Source: Oscillatoriaceae cyanobacterium M33_DOE_052 (GTDB lineage: Bacteria; Cyanobacteriota; Cyanobacteriia; Cyanobacteriales; Laspinemataceae). From it: a DNA stretch of 51,753 nucleotides. The stretch lies in the NCBI GenBank assembly GCA_015296065.1, contig DVDU01000101.1, positions 1 through 51,753 of the forward strand, in the 5' to 3' direction. This document shows, in pieces, positions 42,954 through 51,476 of the stretch; position 1 is the first letter of the stretch; each line of letters starts with the position of its first letter. A program made the translations under genes and the position numbers. Below the pieces are notes generated by a model. It ran no database searches. It worked only from the letters and a program-made list of their open reading frames with translations, and was not told where the DNA came from.

Positions 42954-43544
42954 TTATGGTGTGGATTTAGATAAAACGAAGATGCTGCCGCCGTTACCGC
43001 GTCCGATGCGGAGGTTTTCATCGAGGTAGGTGATATCAACCCAACCTTGCTGGCGTTCTGGGTTGAGGGTGATGTCGATCGGGAGGAATTTTTTCCCGGT
43101 TTCCACGGTGGCAATGAATTGATCTGGATTTTGGTAGGATAGCAGGCGCATTGGGCCAGTGATGTTCCGCTCGAACTTTATGCCTAGACGAATGGGGGAA
43201 AGAGCCTCGAAGCGGGCGGAAACGCTGACGATGCTTTCGAGAAGGGGTAAGCTGTAAATTTCGGCGATATTGTAGATTTTGCCCGAGCCGCTGCGGATGC
43301 ACTGGTATATCGGTCCGAGTTTGGCCAGGGGCAGACGATCGATATTTAATAGCTCACTGCTGGTGGTGTAGAGCAGTTGCCAATTGCCCTCGAGCAGGGA
43401 AAGCGCTTCTGTGGGGGCGTTTGTGGGGTTGCGGTCTTCCAGGGAGGCGATCGCCGCCTGAATCGCCTGTTTTTCCGCCTTAGTCGCCAGCACACCTCGA
43501 TTTTTGCCCACCAGTGCTTGTAACAGCTCAGCTTTTCCCAGCAT
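42954..43544 (-). CDS. PAP/fibrillin family protein
   Basis: 196 residues from the ATG at 43544. Lipocalin-like plastid-lipid-associated family: LLEGNWQLLYTTSSELLNI is the signature, followed by IYQCIRSGSGKIYNIAEI, ARFEALSPIRLGIKFE and the C-terminal WVDITYLDENLRIGRGNGGSIFVL. In cyanobacteria and chloroplasts these proteins associate with thylakoids and lipid bodies and are linked to photoprotection. The upstream in-frame extension to 43634 has no conserved content. Confidence 0.93.
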   Translation of the reverse strand: MLGKAELLQALVGKNRGVLATKAEKQAIQAAIASLEDRNPTNAPTEALSLLEGNWQLLYTTSSELLNIDRLPLAKLGPIYQCIRSGSGKIYNIAEIYSLPLLESIVSVSARFEALSPIRLGIKFERNITGPMRLLSYQNPDQFIATVETGKKFLPIDITLNPERQQGWVDITYLDENLRIGRGNGGSIFVLSKSTP

Positions 43545-43717
43545 TATATTTTTACCCCTCTTACACCAATTCCCATATTTAATTATTATCAATCTGTGTC
43601 TGCTCCGTGAAGGTGGTATTTTATTACCAACCACCCTGTTACCAGAGGTACGGGTAAGGCGAACTTAAGGACGCCACCTGTCGTCCATTCCACCTGCTTA
43701 ACTTCCAGGAGTGTCAG

Positions 43718-43972
43718 ATGTCTGACCCGATTTACTTGCGTAACCCTTCTTTAACCCAGCAACCCCGCTATAAACCGGCGGAGGTGATTCGCTCCCAGCA
43801 GCAGCCTTCGATTCTCGACTGGCTCGAATCTAGTGGTAGGTTGCTAGCGCGGGATCCTAGCGATGAACCTGGATACGGCGAGGAGGAAGAAGAAATCTCC
43901 GAGCTGATGTCAGTGGATGATGGCGGCTACGAGGAGGAAGAAATGGATCTCGACGATGCAGATATCGACTAA
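43718..43972 (+). CDS. DUF3134 family acidic protein
   Basis: 84 residues. The conserved part is MSDPIYLRNPSLTQQPRY, PAEVIRSQQQPSILDWLESSGRL and RDPSDEPGY, a family limited to cyanobacteria. The last 30 residues are almost all Asp and Glu (EEEEEISELMSVDD, DLDDADID). CAGGAGTGTCAG precedes the ATG. It is small, soluble, divergent from the fibrillin gene and of unknown role. Confidence 0.9.
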   Translation: MSDPIYLRNPSLTQQPRYKPAEVIRSQQQPSILDWLESSGRLLARDPSDEPGYGEEEEEISELMSVDDGGYEEEEMDLDDADID

Positions 43973-44094
43973 AGATGTGGGGAGTTTGGTCAGGGTGGGG
44001 AGACGGTCCCCCGTCCCCCCGTCTCTCGTAGCTCCCGGAAGGAGCATCCCCGATATTGGATCCAGTGGTGTGTTAGGAGTGAAATTATTTTGCC

Positions 44095-45189
44095 GTGGAC
44101 GCTAAGTTATTTTCAGTTGGCCCTAAAAAATTGACGGGAACTTTCGCGTTCTCCGTACTAGCTGCCTTGCTGTTGCTGACCAGTTCCCTGCTGGATGTGA
44201 TGGCCGATCGCTGGTCAACCCCTGTTACTTCCCTGACCCTACCGATGCTAGTTTGCGGCTTAGCCGCAGGGTTACTGGGTTATGGGGTAGTGCCCATGCT
44301 GCAGTGGCTGAAAACCGGTCAAGTCATCCGCGAAGACGGCCCCCAAGCCCACTTGCGCAAAGCTGGCACGCCAACGATGGGAGGCGTGTTTTTTGTCCCA
44401 GTGGCAGTTTTGGTAGCCCTGTTGTGGTCTGGGTTTGCCCCAGAGGCATTAGCAGCTAGTGCCCTAACATTAGCTTACGGTTTCATCGGCTGGGTGGATG
44501 ACTGGCAGATTTTGCGCCAGAAGTCGAACAAGGGTATATCCCCCCGGGCGAAGTTGGCGGGGCAAATTGGTTTTGCCTTGCTGTTTTGTTTGTGGCTGGC
44601 TTTCACGCAACCGGCGAGCATCACTGATGTGGCTTTGCCTTTTGGCTTAGTGTTGCCTTTGGGCTTGCTATTTTGGCCTTTAGCCGCTTTCGTGATGGTG
44701 TCGGAAAGCAATGCCACTAATATCACTGATGGTGTGGATGGACTGATGGGAGGCACTGGGGCGATCGCTCTGTTCGGTTTAGGCGCGATCGTCGCCGACA
44801 AATCCCCCAGTTTGATGGTATTTTGTGCCTGTATGAGTGGCGCCTGTCTCGGTTTTCTCGCCCACAACCGCAACCCCGCCCGCGTCTTCATGGGGGATAC
44901 CGGTTCTTTAGCCCTCGGTGGCGCCCTCGCCGCCGTAGGTTTGCTCAGCAGTTCCCTCTGGAGCCTATTTCTGATTAGCGGTATTTTCTTCGTGGAATCC
45001 CTTTCCGTCATCGCCCAAGTCAGCTATTACAAAGCCACCAAAGGGCCAGACGGTAAAGGCAAACGCCTGTTAAAAATGGCACCTATGCACCACCACTTAG
45101 AACTGAGCGGCTGGTCAGAAATCAATATCGTAGTTGCCTTTTACGGCATTCAGGCTCTCCTTGTCTTCCTCGCCTGGGTGATTTTATAG
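44095..45189 (+). CDS. mraY: Phospho-N-acetylmuramoyl-pentapeptide transferase MraY
   Basis: 364-residue membrane enzyme that makes lipid I from UDP-MurNAc-pentapeptide and undecaprenyl phosphate. Catalytic motifs are FIGWVDDWQILRQKSNKGIS (a pair of Asp), ESNATNITDGVDGL, RVFMGDTGSLALGG and LKMAPMHHHLELSGW. About ten hydrophobic segments. The start is GTG (VDAKLFSVG), which agrees with the MDAKL start of relatives, although the nearest AGGAG is 15 bases away. It stands apart from a mur/fts cluster, as usual in cyanobacteria. Confidence 0.97.
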   Translation: MDAKLFSVGPKKLTGTFAFSVLAALLLLTSSLLDVMADRWSTPVTSLTLPMLVCGLAAGLLGYGVVPMLQWLKTGQVIREDGPQAHLRKAGTPTMGGVFFVPVAVLVALLWSGFAPEALAASALTLAYGFIGWVDDWQILRQKSNKGISPRAKLAGQIGFALLFCLWLAFTQPASITDVALPFGLVLPLGLLFWPLAAFVMVSESNATNITDGVDGLMGGTGAIALFGLGAIVADKSPSLMVFCACMSGACLGFLAHNRNPARVFMGDTGSLALGGALAAVGLLSSSLWSLFLISGIFFVESLSVIAQVSYYKATKGPDGKGKRLLKMAPMHHHLELSGWSEINIVVAFYGIQALLVFLAWVIL

Positions 45190-45255
45190 CATTAGTCATT
45201 TGTCCTTGGTCAAATGACTAGGGACAAATGACCAATGACAAAGGACTTTCCACCA
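45190..45255. repeat. TTGTCCTTGGTCA / TGACCAATGACA block
   Basis: CATTTGTCCTTGGTCAAATGAC and its inverse, GACAAATGACCAATGACAAAGGA, fill the gap between mraY and the next gene and can pair as a hairpin. One ATG inside it makes a false start for the downstream frame. Confidence 0.8.
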
Positions 45256-46218
45256 ATGACCTTACCAAAACTATCGGTAGTGGTGCCCGTATTCAACGGT
45301 GAGGAAGATTTGCCGGAGTTGATGGATTGCCTGAAATCCCAAACCTACCCGCCAGAGCAAGTCGAATATATCATCGTTGATAATAACAGCCGCGATCGGA
45401 CAAGCGCCATCCTCACCGGTGCTGCCGAAGCCAATAATACCCTATTCCCCCTCAAACCCCAGAGGGAAACCCAGATTCAGAGTTCCTACGCCGCTCGCAA
45501 CCGAGGCATCCAAGCCGCCACCGGCGAAATCATCGCCTTTACCGATGCCGACTGTCGCCCCGAACCAGACTGGCTCCTCAACCTCATCAAACCTTTTGAA
45601 AAACCAGAAGTGGGAATCGTCGCCGGAGAAATCACCGCCTATCCCGGCCCTACCCTCCTGGAGAAATACGCCCAGCGCAAAGATGTTTTATCCCAAAAGC
45701 ATACCTTAGCCCATCCCTTCTGCCCCTACGGCCAAACTGCAAACCTCGCCGTCCGGCGGCAAATCTTCACCGAAATTGGATTATTTCGCCCCCACCTCAC
45801 CACCGGCGGCGACGCCGACATCTGCTGGCGGGTATTGCGCCAAACCAACTGGCAGCTAGAATTTGCCCCCGATGCCATAGTGAAACACCGCCACCGCCGC
45901 ACCCTCAAGCAGCTACAAAGTCAGTGGCGGCGTTACGGGGAATCAAATCGCTACCTGCATCAACTCCACGGGGTGGAACTGGGACGGCCTTTCACCGCTT
46001 ATGAATGCTTTTATCGCCTCAGTCGCTGGTTACTCAAAGAGGTGCCCGTTATCGGTGGCAAGTGCTTCCAGGGGAGAGCAGACTTAGTAGAAATCTTCAT
46101 CACTCCCCTAGACTTGATTTGCGCGATCGCCAGAGCAGCGGGCCAGCAAAACAGCAGCCTGCCACCGCAAGCCGAGCAAATCGAACCCCTGAACCGGTCT
46201 TCGGAGCAGGTGGGGTGA
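45256..46218 (+). CDS. GT2-family glycosyltransferase
   Basis: 320-residue GT-A enzyme. It starts LPKLSVVVPVFNGEEDLPEL, with IIVDNNSRDRTS and the metal-binding FTDADCRPEPDW (DAD). The acceptor-site segment TTGGDADICWRVL follows. A basic C-terminal region (KHRHRRTLKQLQSQWRRYGESN) is typical of membrane-associated GT2 enzymes. No transmembrane segment. The ATG at 45235 lies in the repeat, so the ATG at 45256 is preferred. The product may be a glycolipid or polysaccharide. Confidence 0.9.
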   Translation: MTLPKLSVVVPVFNGEEDLPELMDCLKSQTYPPEQVEYIIVDNNSRDRTSAILTGAAEANNTLFPLKPQRETQIQSSYAARNRGIQAATGEIIAFTDADCRPEPDWLLNLIKPFEKPEVGIVAGEITAYPGPTLLEKYAQRKDVLSQKHTLAHPFCPYGQTANLAVRRQIFTEIGLFRPHLTTGGDADICWRVLRQTNWQLEFAPDAIVKHRHRRTLKQLQSQWRRYGESNRYLHQLHGVELGRPFTAYECFYRLSRWLLKEVPVIGGKCFQGRADLVEIFITPLDLICAIARAAGQQNSSLPPQAEQIEPLNRSSEQVG

Positions 46219-46237
46219 GAGAAACCCGGTTTCTGGT

Positions 46238-46363
46238 TTACTCTTTTTCTTTCACTTCATTAAAGGCTTTAAACGCTTGCCAGAGAAAAATCCCTGACAC
46301 CAGAAGGGTAAAAACAATTTGCAGAATCAGGTCAGTAGAAATCGGTAGTTCCATCGCAAGCAT
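46238..46363 (-). CDS. Single-span 41-residue membrane peptide
   Basis: Short frame with AGGAAG ten bases before the ATG at 46363. The peptide MLAMELPISTDLILQIVFTL, then LVSGIFLWQAFKAFNEVKEKE, has one membrane helix and a charged, cytoplasmic-looking tail. The size and shape are those of small photosynthetic or NDH-1 complex subunits, but I cannot match it to a named one. Its stop adjoins an AGAAACCCGGTTTCT palindrome at 46220-46234. An internal ATG at 46354 is a second possible start. Confidence 0.6.
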   Translation of the reverse strand: MLAMELPISTDLILQIVFTLLVSGIFLWQAFKAFNEVKEKE

Positions 46364-46580
46364 GGCGTTAACTTCCTAATAATTCTTCATAAATAGGCAA
46401 ACATATTGCCCGGGGCTAGGAGAACGGGGGCAGAGCCAAACCGAAAAGTTATCAAATTTTAGCTCCAAAGCTGGCGGCTGGCAATTGTCTCGGAATCTTT
46501 CCGCACTAGAGTTCACCGGAGCCTTTCGTTCCCACCCAATCAAATTTTATCAATAAAATCATGCTTGTGGCAGCCAAATG

Positions 46581-46853
46581 CTATTTGGTGCCATTGCGGG
46601 CAACTTCCAGGGGAGTGGTTCCCTCCAAAGTGCCCCGATTCGACGCAGAGGGAAAGGATGTCGCCCCAGGCTCACTGTAGGTAGTCGTAGTCTTCGCCGC
46701 TCCGTTAACCAGGGTAGGTTTTGAGGGAAACGCGGAACCAACGTTAAAGTACAAAATTCCTGTAAATAAAAACGCCAGGAGCAGCCGATGGATTGGCTCT
46801 GGTATGCGATGTTGAGTTAGTTCTGACCCGTAATTTAGCTGGCTCCTGTTCAT
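46581..46853 (-). CDS. Small hypothetical protein with one hydrophobic segment
   Basis: 90 residues. GGGAGGCAACT before the ATG is a strong ribosome binding site. A hydrophobic stretch at about 23-40 (RLLLAFLFTGILYFNVGSA) could be an uncleaved anchor or a late signal peptide. The remaining 45 residues are Thr-, Ser- and Pro-rich and likely exposed outside the membrane. No family is recognised. Confidence 0.55.
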   Translation of the reverse strand: MNRSQLNYGSELTQHRIPEPIHRLLLAFLFTGILYFNVGSAFPSKPTLVNGAAKTTTTYSEPGATSFPSASNRGTLEGTTPLEVARNGTK

Positions 46854-47261
46854 AGTTGCCTCCCGAATGCGTGGTTTTAGGGGTTGGGTGGAAGTAATAT
46901 CTACATTAGAGTTTTCAAAAAAAACTGGAAAAACCCCTAAATTTGGATAATTAAGGTTTTATTTCAGGTGATTAACCTTGATGCGTATCCCTTGACTCAG
47001 TGAAACCTCTTGGTTTTCCCGTAAATGAGAAGACAAGCCGCTCCGTTAATTTGTTTCCGACTCCAGGGCAATGGCGATGGCTAGGAAGATTAAGTTTGAC
47101 TTCAGGCAGGCTTTTAAATCCATGACCACTGGAATATCCGGATAATTTTTAGTGTTTTTCACCACATTAAATCGCCATCACTGTGGCGGAATAAGATGCG
47201 GATTTACTGGAAACTTCCCGGCCAGACCAAATCCACAAATAATTATGATGTGGGATAAAAT
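46854..47261. other. 408-base gap
   Basis: AT-rich and without a supported gene. GCCGCTCCGTTAA near 47038 repeats a string inside the 46581 gene (about 46698). Nothing else is recognised. Confidence 0.4.
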
Positions 47262-47486
47262 TTAGGGCTTGGTTTTGGGTTGTGTTCTGAGATAGAGCCG
47301 CTCCCAAACCAGGACTGTTAACAAAATTCCTAGCTGCACGGGCCAAGGCGCCAAGGCAAACCCGCAAATCAAGCTCGTCAGGGCCACTCCTACAGCCAGG
47401 ACGCTAGCCACATCTTCCGAGGATTGGAAAAAAAATCGGATGGATCCGGCGGCGATGAGGAGGATAATGATATAATCAGGAAACAT
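47262..47486 (-). CDS. Small membrane protein, paralogue A
   Basis: 74 residues with two or three hydrophobic segments (YIIILLIAAGSI, VLAVGVALTSLICGFAL, QLGILLTVLVW). The stretch ALAPWPVQLGILLTVL is shared with the next minus-strand gene (VIAPWPIQLGILLFVL), which shows the two are related. ATG start at 47486. No function known. Confidence 0.7.
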   Translation of the reverse strand: MFPDYIIILLIAAGSIRFFFQSSEDVASVLAVGVALTSLICGFALAPWPVQLGILLTVLVWERLYLRTQPKTKP

Positions 47487-47863
47487 ATTTATCAGTCGAG
47501 GCCGTAACAGCTATTAGACTGCCTCTACATTTACAGATTATCATTCATAAAAGGTTAATGTCTGTATTCTGGATAACATTGGAGTATATTGCGTGGTGGT
47601 TATAACCAATTTATCCTTCAGTTTTTTTTAAGATTCTTCAGAGAAAAGAGACTACAGTGGCAGGGTGGGGCTGGGATGCCCCGTCAACCCCTGCGTGTGG
47701 AGATGAACCCATAGGTTTGTGTAGCGATCGCTCCCCCCAATGCCTCCGGTGCGTCGGAGCGGGATACATTAGTAGAGATCCCTTCCGACGGCTGGTGAAA
47801 TGTTACAATCTGAAATCAAACGCGAGTGTATTTGCTCTTGTGGATGAGTGGCGATCGCAGTGT
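47487..47863. other. 377-base gap
   Basis: Lies between the two small membrane-protein genes. It contains a GCGATCGC site and short palindromes (CCTCCGGTGCGTCGGAG), but no supported gene. Confidence 0.4.
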
Positions 47864-48070
47864 TTAGGTGGCAGCCACATTGCGGGTAGTGAACAGGACG
47901 AACAAGAGAATGCCCAGTTGAATCGGCCAGGGGGCGATCACCACGTTCATCAGGCAGCACAGGGAAACGATCGCCAAAGAAACAACCCGCTCCATTTCTT
48001 CAGAAGCGTTGGCATACAACCAAGCCGCAAACATGGCGATGGGCAGTGAAATCAAAAAGAAAGTTAACAT
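47864..48070 (-). CDS. Small membrane protein, paralogue B
   Basis: 68 residues from the ATG at 48070, preceded by AAAGGTGATAAA. Hydrophobic segments are MLTFFLISLPIAMFAAWL, VVSLAIVSLCCLMNVVIA and QLGILLFVLF. The APWPIQLGILL motif matches the gene at 47262. A GTG nine bases upstream (48079) is a possible start but overlaps the ribosome binding site. Role unknown. Confidence 0.7.
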   Translation of the reverse strand: MLTFFLISLPIAMFAAWLYANASEEMERVVSLAIVSLCCLMNVVIAPWPIQLGILLFVLFTTRNVAAT

Positions 48071-48321
48071 TTTTATCACCTTTGAGGATGGGACACCAGG
48101 GAGGGTTGATTATTGTAGCGCTTGTTATATTTAAGATCTTAGTCCTAATTCCGCCTCTGGGTGTGATACTCATAACCGAACCACGCGATCGCGATCGCCG
48201 AGTAGGTTCCCAACGGTCCCCCCTCTCCCCATCAGCGGCTCCTCAAACTCCGCGTAAATTTCCACAAGTAAGAAGAAGGGGAAGAGGGGGAAGAGCCCAC
48301 CCTCCCCACCCTTGGGCGGGT

Positions 48322-48495
48322 CTAAAACAGCTCGATGCGGTTCGGGTCAGCTTGCAAATCTAATGAGTCAGACGCTCTTTCCAGGCGATAATTTTCTGCA
48401 ATTATCTTTAAACCTAATATTTCTGCATAAAATTGCTTAGATTTTTCATAATCCGAGCCAATCATCGCCACGTGATGAATACCATTAATTTTCAT
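48322..48495 (-). pseudogene. Truncated VOC-family gene
   Basis: 57 residues. MKINGIHHVAMIGSDYEKSK and FYAEILGLKIIAENYRLERA are the first module of a lactoylglutathione-lyase-like VOC protein normally about 125 residues long. The frame stops after NRIELF, where relatives continue with SFPNPP and the whole second module. The second half of the fold and half the metal ligands are missing. The ATG overlaps the stop of the upstream gene by four bases (48492-48495). Confidence 0.8.
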
Positions 48496-49016
48496 TTTGC
48501 CAGTCCTTCGATCGGCGGCGACACCAAAACCTCTTGAGGGGAAAAGCGGATGGTAGAAGCCGCCCAACTCTTAAAATCCGGGGCGAAGCGAACCAACTTG
48601 GCGATAATTTCGTCATTCACCCATAACACCAAGGGAAAGGAAAAGCACTTGCCAAACTGGTTGCGCACCAAATTGGCAGAACTGAGGAAGGGCTCAATAT
48701 CTTCCACAGCTTCCAACCCCAAAACCATTAAGGCTTGGGGTGGCACGATGGGGAGGGTTTTTTGGATATTGGTATAAAATTTCTGCGCCGAGGGAGGTAC
48801 TACCATGTGGTGGATTTTACCGGCGAAAAGTTCTCCCAGGTGTTGCAGGATTTGTTCACGCAGAGGGGGGGAGTCACAGCAGACCAAAATCAGGGCAAAT
48901 TCTCCTCGGGACAGGAAAATAGCGCGCTCTAGCCTGCGGAGCGATGCTGGCGCAACACCTAACGGCGTTCGGCGGTTGTGTGCGGCAACCTCCAGAGTAG
49001 GCAATACGTTTCTCAT
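48492..49016 (-). CDS. Stand-alone N-terminal module of a cyanobacterial multidomain family
   Basis: 174 residues. The pattern LILVCCDSPPLREQILQHL, QALMVLGLEAVEDIEPFL, FGKCFSFPLVLWVNDEII and KLVRFAPDFKSWAASTIRF is one I associate with the N-terminus of much longer cyanobacterial TPR or signalling proteins. Here it ends after about 170 residues, so it is either a fragment or a genuine short form. The ATG at 49016 was chosen because the one at 49025 belongs to an ATGACC repeat. Function unknown. Confidence 0.65.
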   Translation of the reverse strand: MRNVLPTLEVAAHNRRTPLGVAPASLRRLERAIFLSRGEFALILVCCDSPPLREQILQHLGELFAGKIHHMVVPPSAQKFYTNIQKTLPIVPPQALMVLGLEAVEDIEPFLSSANLVRNQFGKCFSFPLVLWVNDEIIAKLVRFAPDFKSWAASTIRFSPQEVLVSPPIEGLAK

Positions 49017-49349
49017 AATGGTCACTTGTCACTTGTCACTTGTCCCTTGTCCGTTGTCACTTGTCCCTTGTCCGCAAGTCCGCTTGTCCCCTGAGCGAAT
49101 TGTCGTTGGCTCAAATGACCTTTGGACTAATGACCAATGACCCATGACCCATGACCAATGACAAATGACATTCCGGACAACATCTTTACCTCTGTTATAG
49201 CTAACAGAGGAGAAGCTGCCAGGTTTTTTCTATATTTCTTAACTTCTCCCCGGGTGCCACCGCTCTGGCAATATCTTGTGAGCGGAGGTGCGGACGGGGG
49301 TTTGCTATCTTGATACTGGCGCGAAGAAGGAAGCAATAGGGGAGAAAGG
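49017..49349. repeat. TTGTCACTTGTCCC and ATGACCAATGACA repeat block
   Basis: From about 49020 to 49085 TTGTCACTTGTCCC iterates five to six times. From about 49110 to 49170 the related ATGACCAATGACCC iterates. The last 150 bases before the SLH gene carry no repeat and probably hold its promoter. Confidence 0.85.
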
Positions 49350-51044
49350 ATGGCAGCAGCGTTTAGTGATATCAAAGCCCATTGGGCGGAAGCGGCAATT
49401 ACAGAACTGGCGCGGATGGGGGTAGTAGCGGGCTACCAGGATGGCAGTTTTCGCCCTAATGCCTCATTGACGCGGACTGAGTTCGCCGTAGTGTTAACCA
49501 AAGCGTTTCCCAATCTACCCAAAAGGCGCACTGGGGGTAATTTTGTCGATGTGCCCCCCAATTTTTGGGCAGCGGGAGCAATTCGCACTGCCTTTGAAAC
49601 TGGCTTTATGGCGGGATATCCAGGGGGTAAATTTGGGGTCCAGGATAAAATTCTGCGCCTTCATGTGTTGCTGGCATTGGCGAGCGGGCTGTCTCTTCCG
49701 CGAGTACCGTGGGCAAATGTGACGTTAAATCGGGCTTTTACTGATGCAGCGGAGATTCCGGGTTACGCGAGGGAGGCGATCGCGGCGGCGGTGGCGGCGG
49801 GTTTAGTGGTGAGCTATCCCAATGGCAGGAACTTCCATCCCAACTGGTGGGCAACGCGGGCAGAAGTGGTGGCGATGTTGTGTCGGGCGTTGATGGGAGG
49901 GGGGGCACCCGTGCCCGAGGCTTACGTTGCCCGAGTCCCCGCAGAAGAATTGCGCGGGGTGTGGCTGACAGATATTGATAGCGATGTGATGCACACCCCC
50001 GAAAATTTGCGGTTTGCCATCGAGCGCCTTTCTTATCTAAATTTAAACACTGTATATCCTAATGTCTGGAAACTAGGCTATACTTTGTATCCCAGCCCAG
50101 TAGCGCGACAGGTGCTAGGGGCAGCCACCCACCCCTATTCCTGGCTGCAAGGGCGAGACTTGCTCGCGGAAATCGTCGGGGCAGCTCGGCGTCAAGGGTT
50201 GAGCGTGATTCCCTGGTTTGAATACGGCTTTATGGCGCCGCCGAATTCAGAATTAGCGCGCCGTCATCCCCAGTGGTTGACACGCAAACGGGATGGCAGC
50301 CAAATGATTAAAGAGTCGGGAGTCGATCGGGTGTGGCTCAATCCCTGGCATCGCGAAGTCCAGCAGTTTATTAAAGATTTAGTGCTGGAAATTGTGGGCA
50401 ACTACCAAGTAGATGGGATTCAATTTGACGACCATTTCAGCGTGCCGGTGGAGTTGGGATATGATGATTATACCGTGAATTTGTACCGGGAAGAACACTT
50501 GGGGTTACTGCCTCCCGAAGACCCCAACGACCAGAACTGGCGGCGGTGGCGATCGCAGAAACTTACGGAATATATCCGCGACTTATTTAAAGCCATCAAA
50601 ACCCGCCGCCCCAATACAATTATTTCCCTTTCTCCCAATTACCAAGATTTCGCCTATAACTTTTACCTGCAAGACTGGCGCACGTGGCAGCGCTACGGTT
50701 TTGTCGAAGAACTGGTTTTGCAAGTCTATCGAGACGACCTGACCGCCTTTGCCGCTGAATTAGAGCGCCCAGAAGTCAAATTAGCCCAACGCAACATTCC
50801 CACCGCTGTGGGGATTTTAACCGGTCTGAGAACTCGCGGCGTGCCCATCAGCCAAGTAGAAGTGCAACTCAATAAAGTGCGGAATTTAGGGTTAGCCGGG
50901 TCTTCGTTCTTTTTCTATGAATCAATTTGGAATTTTGCCCCAGAATCGGCTTCTGATAGAGCCGCAGCGCTCAAAAAAATGTTTCCTGAACCAGCCAGCC
51001 GTCCCAGTATAGCATCAGGTTGGCAACCGATAATTAACGGTTAA
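49350..51044 (+). CDS. SLH-domain protein with a GHL10 (family 10-like) glycoside hydrolase domain
   Basis: 564 residues. Three S-layer homology motifs occupy about 4-48 (FSDIKAHWAEAAITELARMG, YQDGSFRPNASLTRTEF), 64-107 and 128-180. The GHL10/DUF187 TIM-barrel domain follows from about 203: ELRGVWLTDIDSDV, IPWFEYGFMAPPNSEL, VDGIQFDDHFSVP with the acidic pair, and LVLQVYRDDL. Relatives are cell-wall or polysaccharide hydrolases. GGGGAGAAAGG precedes the ATG. There is no signal peptide, and an in-frame TGA about 30 bases upstream excludes an N-terminal extension, so export is unexplained. Confidence 0.92.
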   Translation: MAAAFSDIKAHWAEAAITELARMGVVAGYQDGSFRPNASLTRTEFAVVLTKAFPNLPKRRTGGNFVDVPPNFWAAGAIRTAFETGFMAGYPGGKFGVQDKILRLHVLLALASGLSLPRVPWANVTLNRAFTDAAEIPGYAREAIAAAVAAGLVVSYPNGRNFHPNWWATRAEVVAMLCRALMGGGAPVPEAYVARVPAEELRGVWLTDIDSDVMHTPENLRFAIERLSYLNLNTVYPNVWKLGYTLYPSPVARQVLGAATHPYSWLQGRDLLAEIVGAARRQGLSVIPWFEYGFMAPPNSELARRHPQWLTRKRDGSQMIKESGVDRVWLNPWHREVQQFIKDLVLEIVGNYQVDGIQFDDHFSVPVELGYDDYTVNLYREEHLGLLPPEDPNDQNWRRWRSQKLTEYIRDLFKAIKTRRPNTIISLSPNYQDFAYNFYLQDWRTWQRYGFVEELVLQVYRDDLTAFAAELERPEVKLAQRNIPTAVGILTGLRTRGVPISQVEVQLNKVRNLGLAGSSFFFYESIWNFAPESASDRAAALKKMFPEPASRPSIASGWQPIING

Positions 51045-51476
51045 TTCTTGTCTTTTGTCCTTTGTACTTTGTCCTTTGAATTGATAATCATCAATTATCA
51101 ATTATCAATTGTTAATTGTCAATTATCAATTGTCCTTTGTGGGATGTAAAAGAAACCGGGTTTCTGGCAATATCTCTGTTACTTCACCAAAATTTAACAG
51201 AGAAACCCGGTTTCTGGGAGCTAGGTGGGGGAAAAGAAACCTGCTGGCAGCCTCTCTGTTCCTTCACCAATAGTTAAACAAGAAGGTGGGAAGTCTCTAA
51301 GTTCGCGCTAATATGCTATAATTTATGGGCACCAGAGCCAAAATAAGATTTATAGTGATTCCAGATAACAATGAGACAGATCTTGTCCCGGATTTAGGGG
51401 TAAGGGTGCCGATGTAGGGGCGAAGAGCGAATCGCCCCTACATAATTGGCTCAACCTTATTTGAAATGACTATATT
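51045..51476. repeat. Repeat-filled gap
   Basis: TTTGTCCTTTG iterations and AATTATCAATTG iterations (51080-51140) come first. The AGAAACC doublet follows (51151-51165 and 51201-51215), then a decayed copy of it at 51234-51286 sharing CTCTGTTMCTTCACCAA. Last is a 12-pair hairpin ATGTAGGGGCGA/TCGCCCCTACAT (51412-51443). No gene is supported. Confidence 0.85.

Noticed and set aside
47167-47367. 66-codon minus-strand open frame
   Set aside because: It overlaps the better-supported membrane protein at 47262 in another frame and has no family resemblance.
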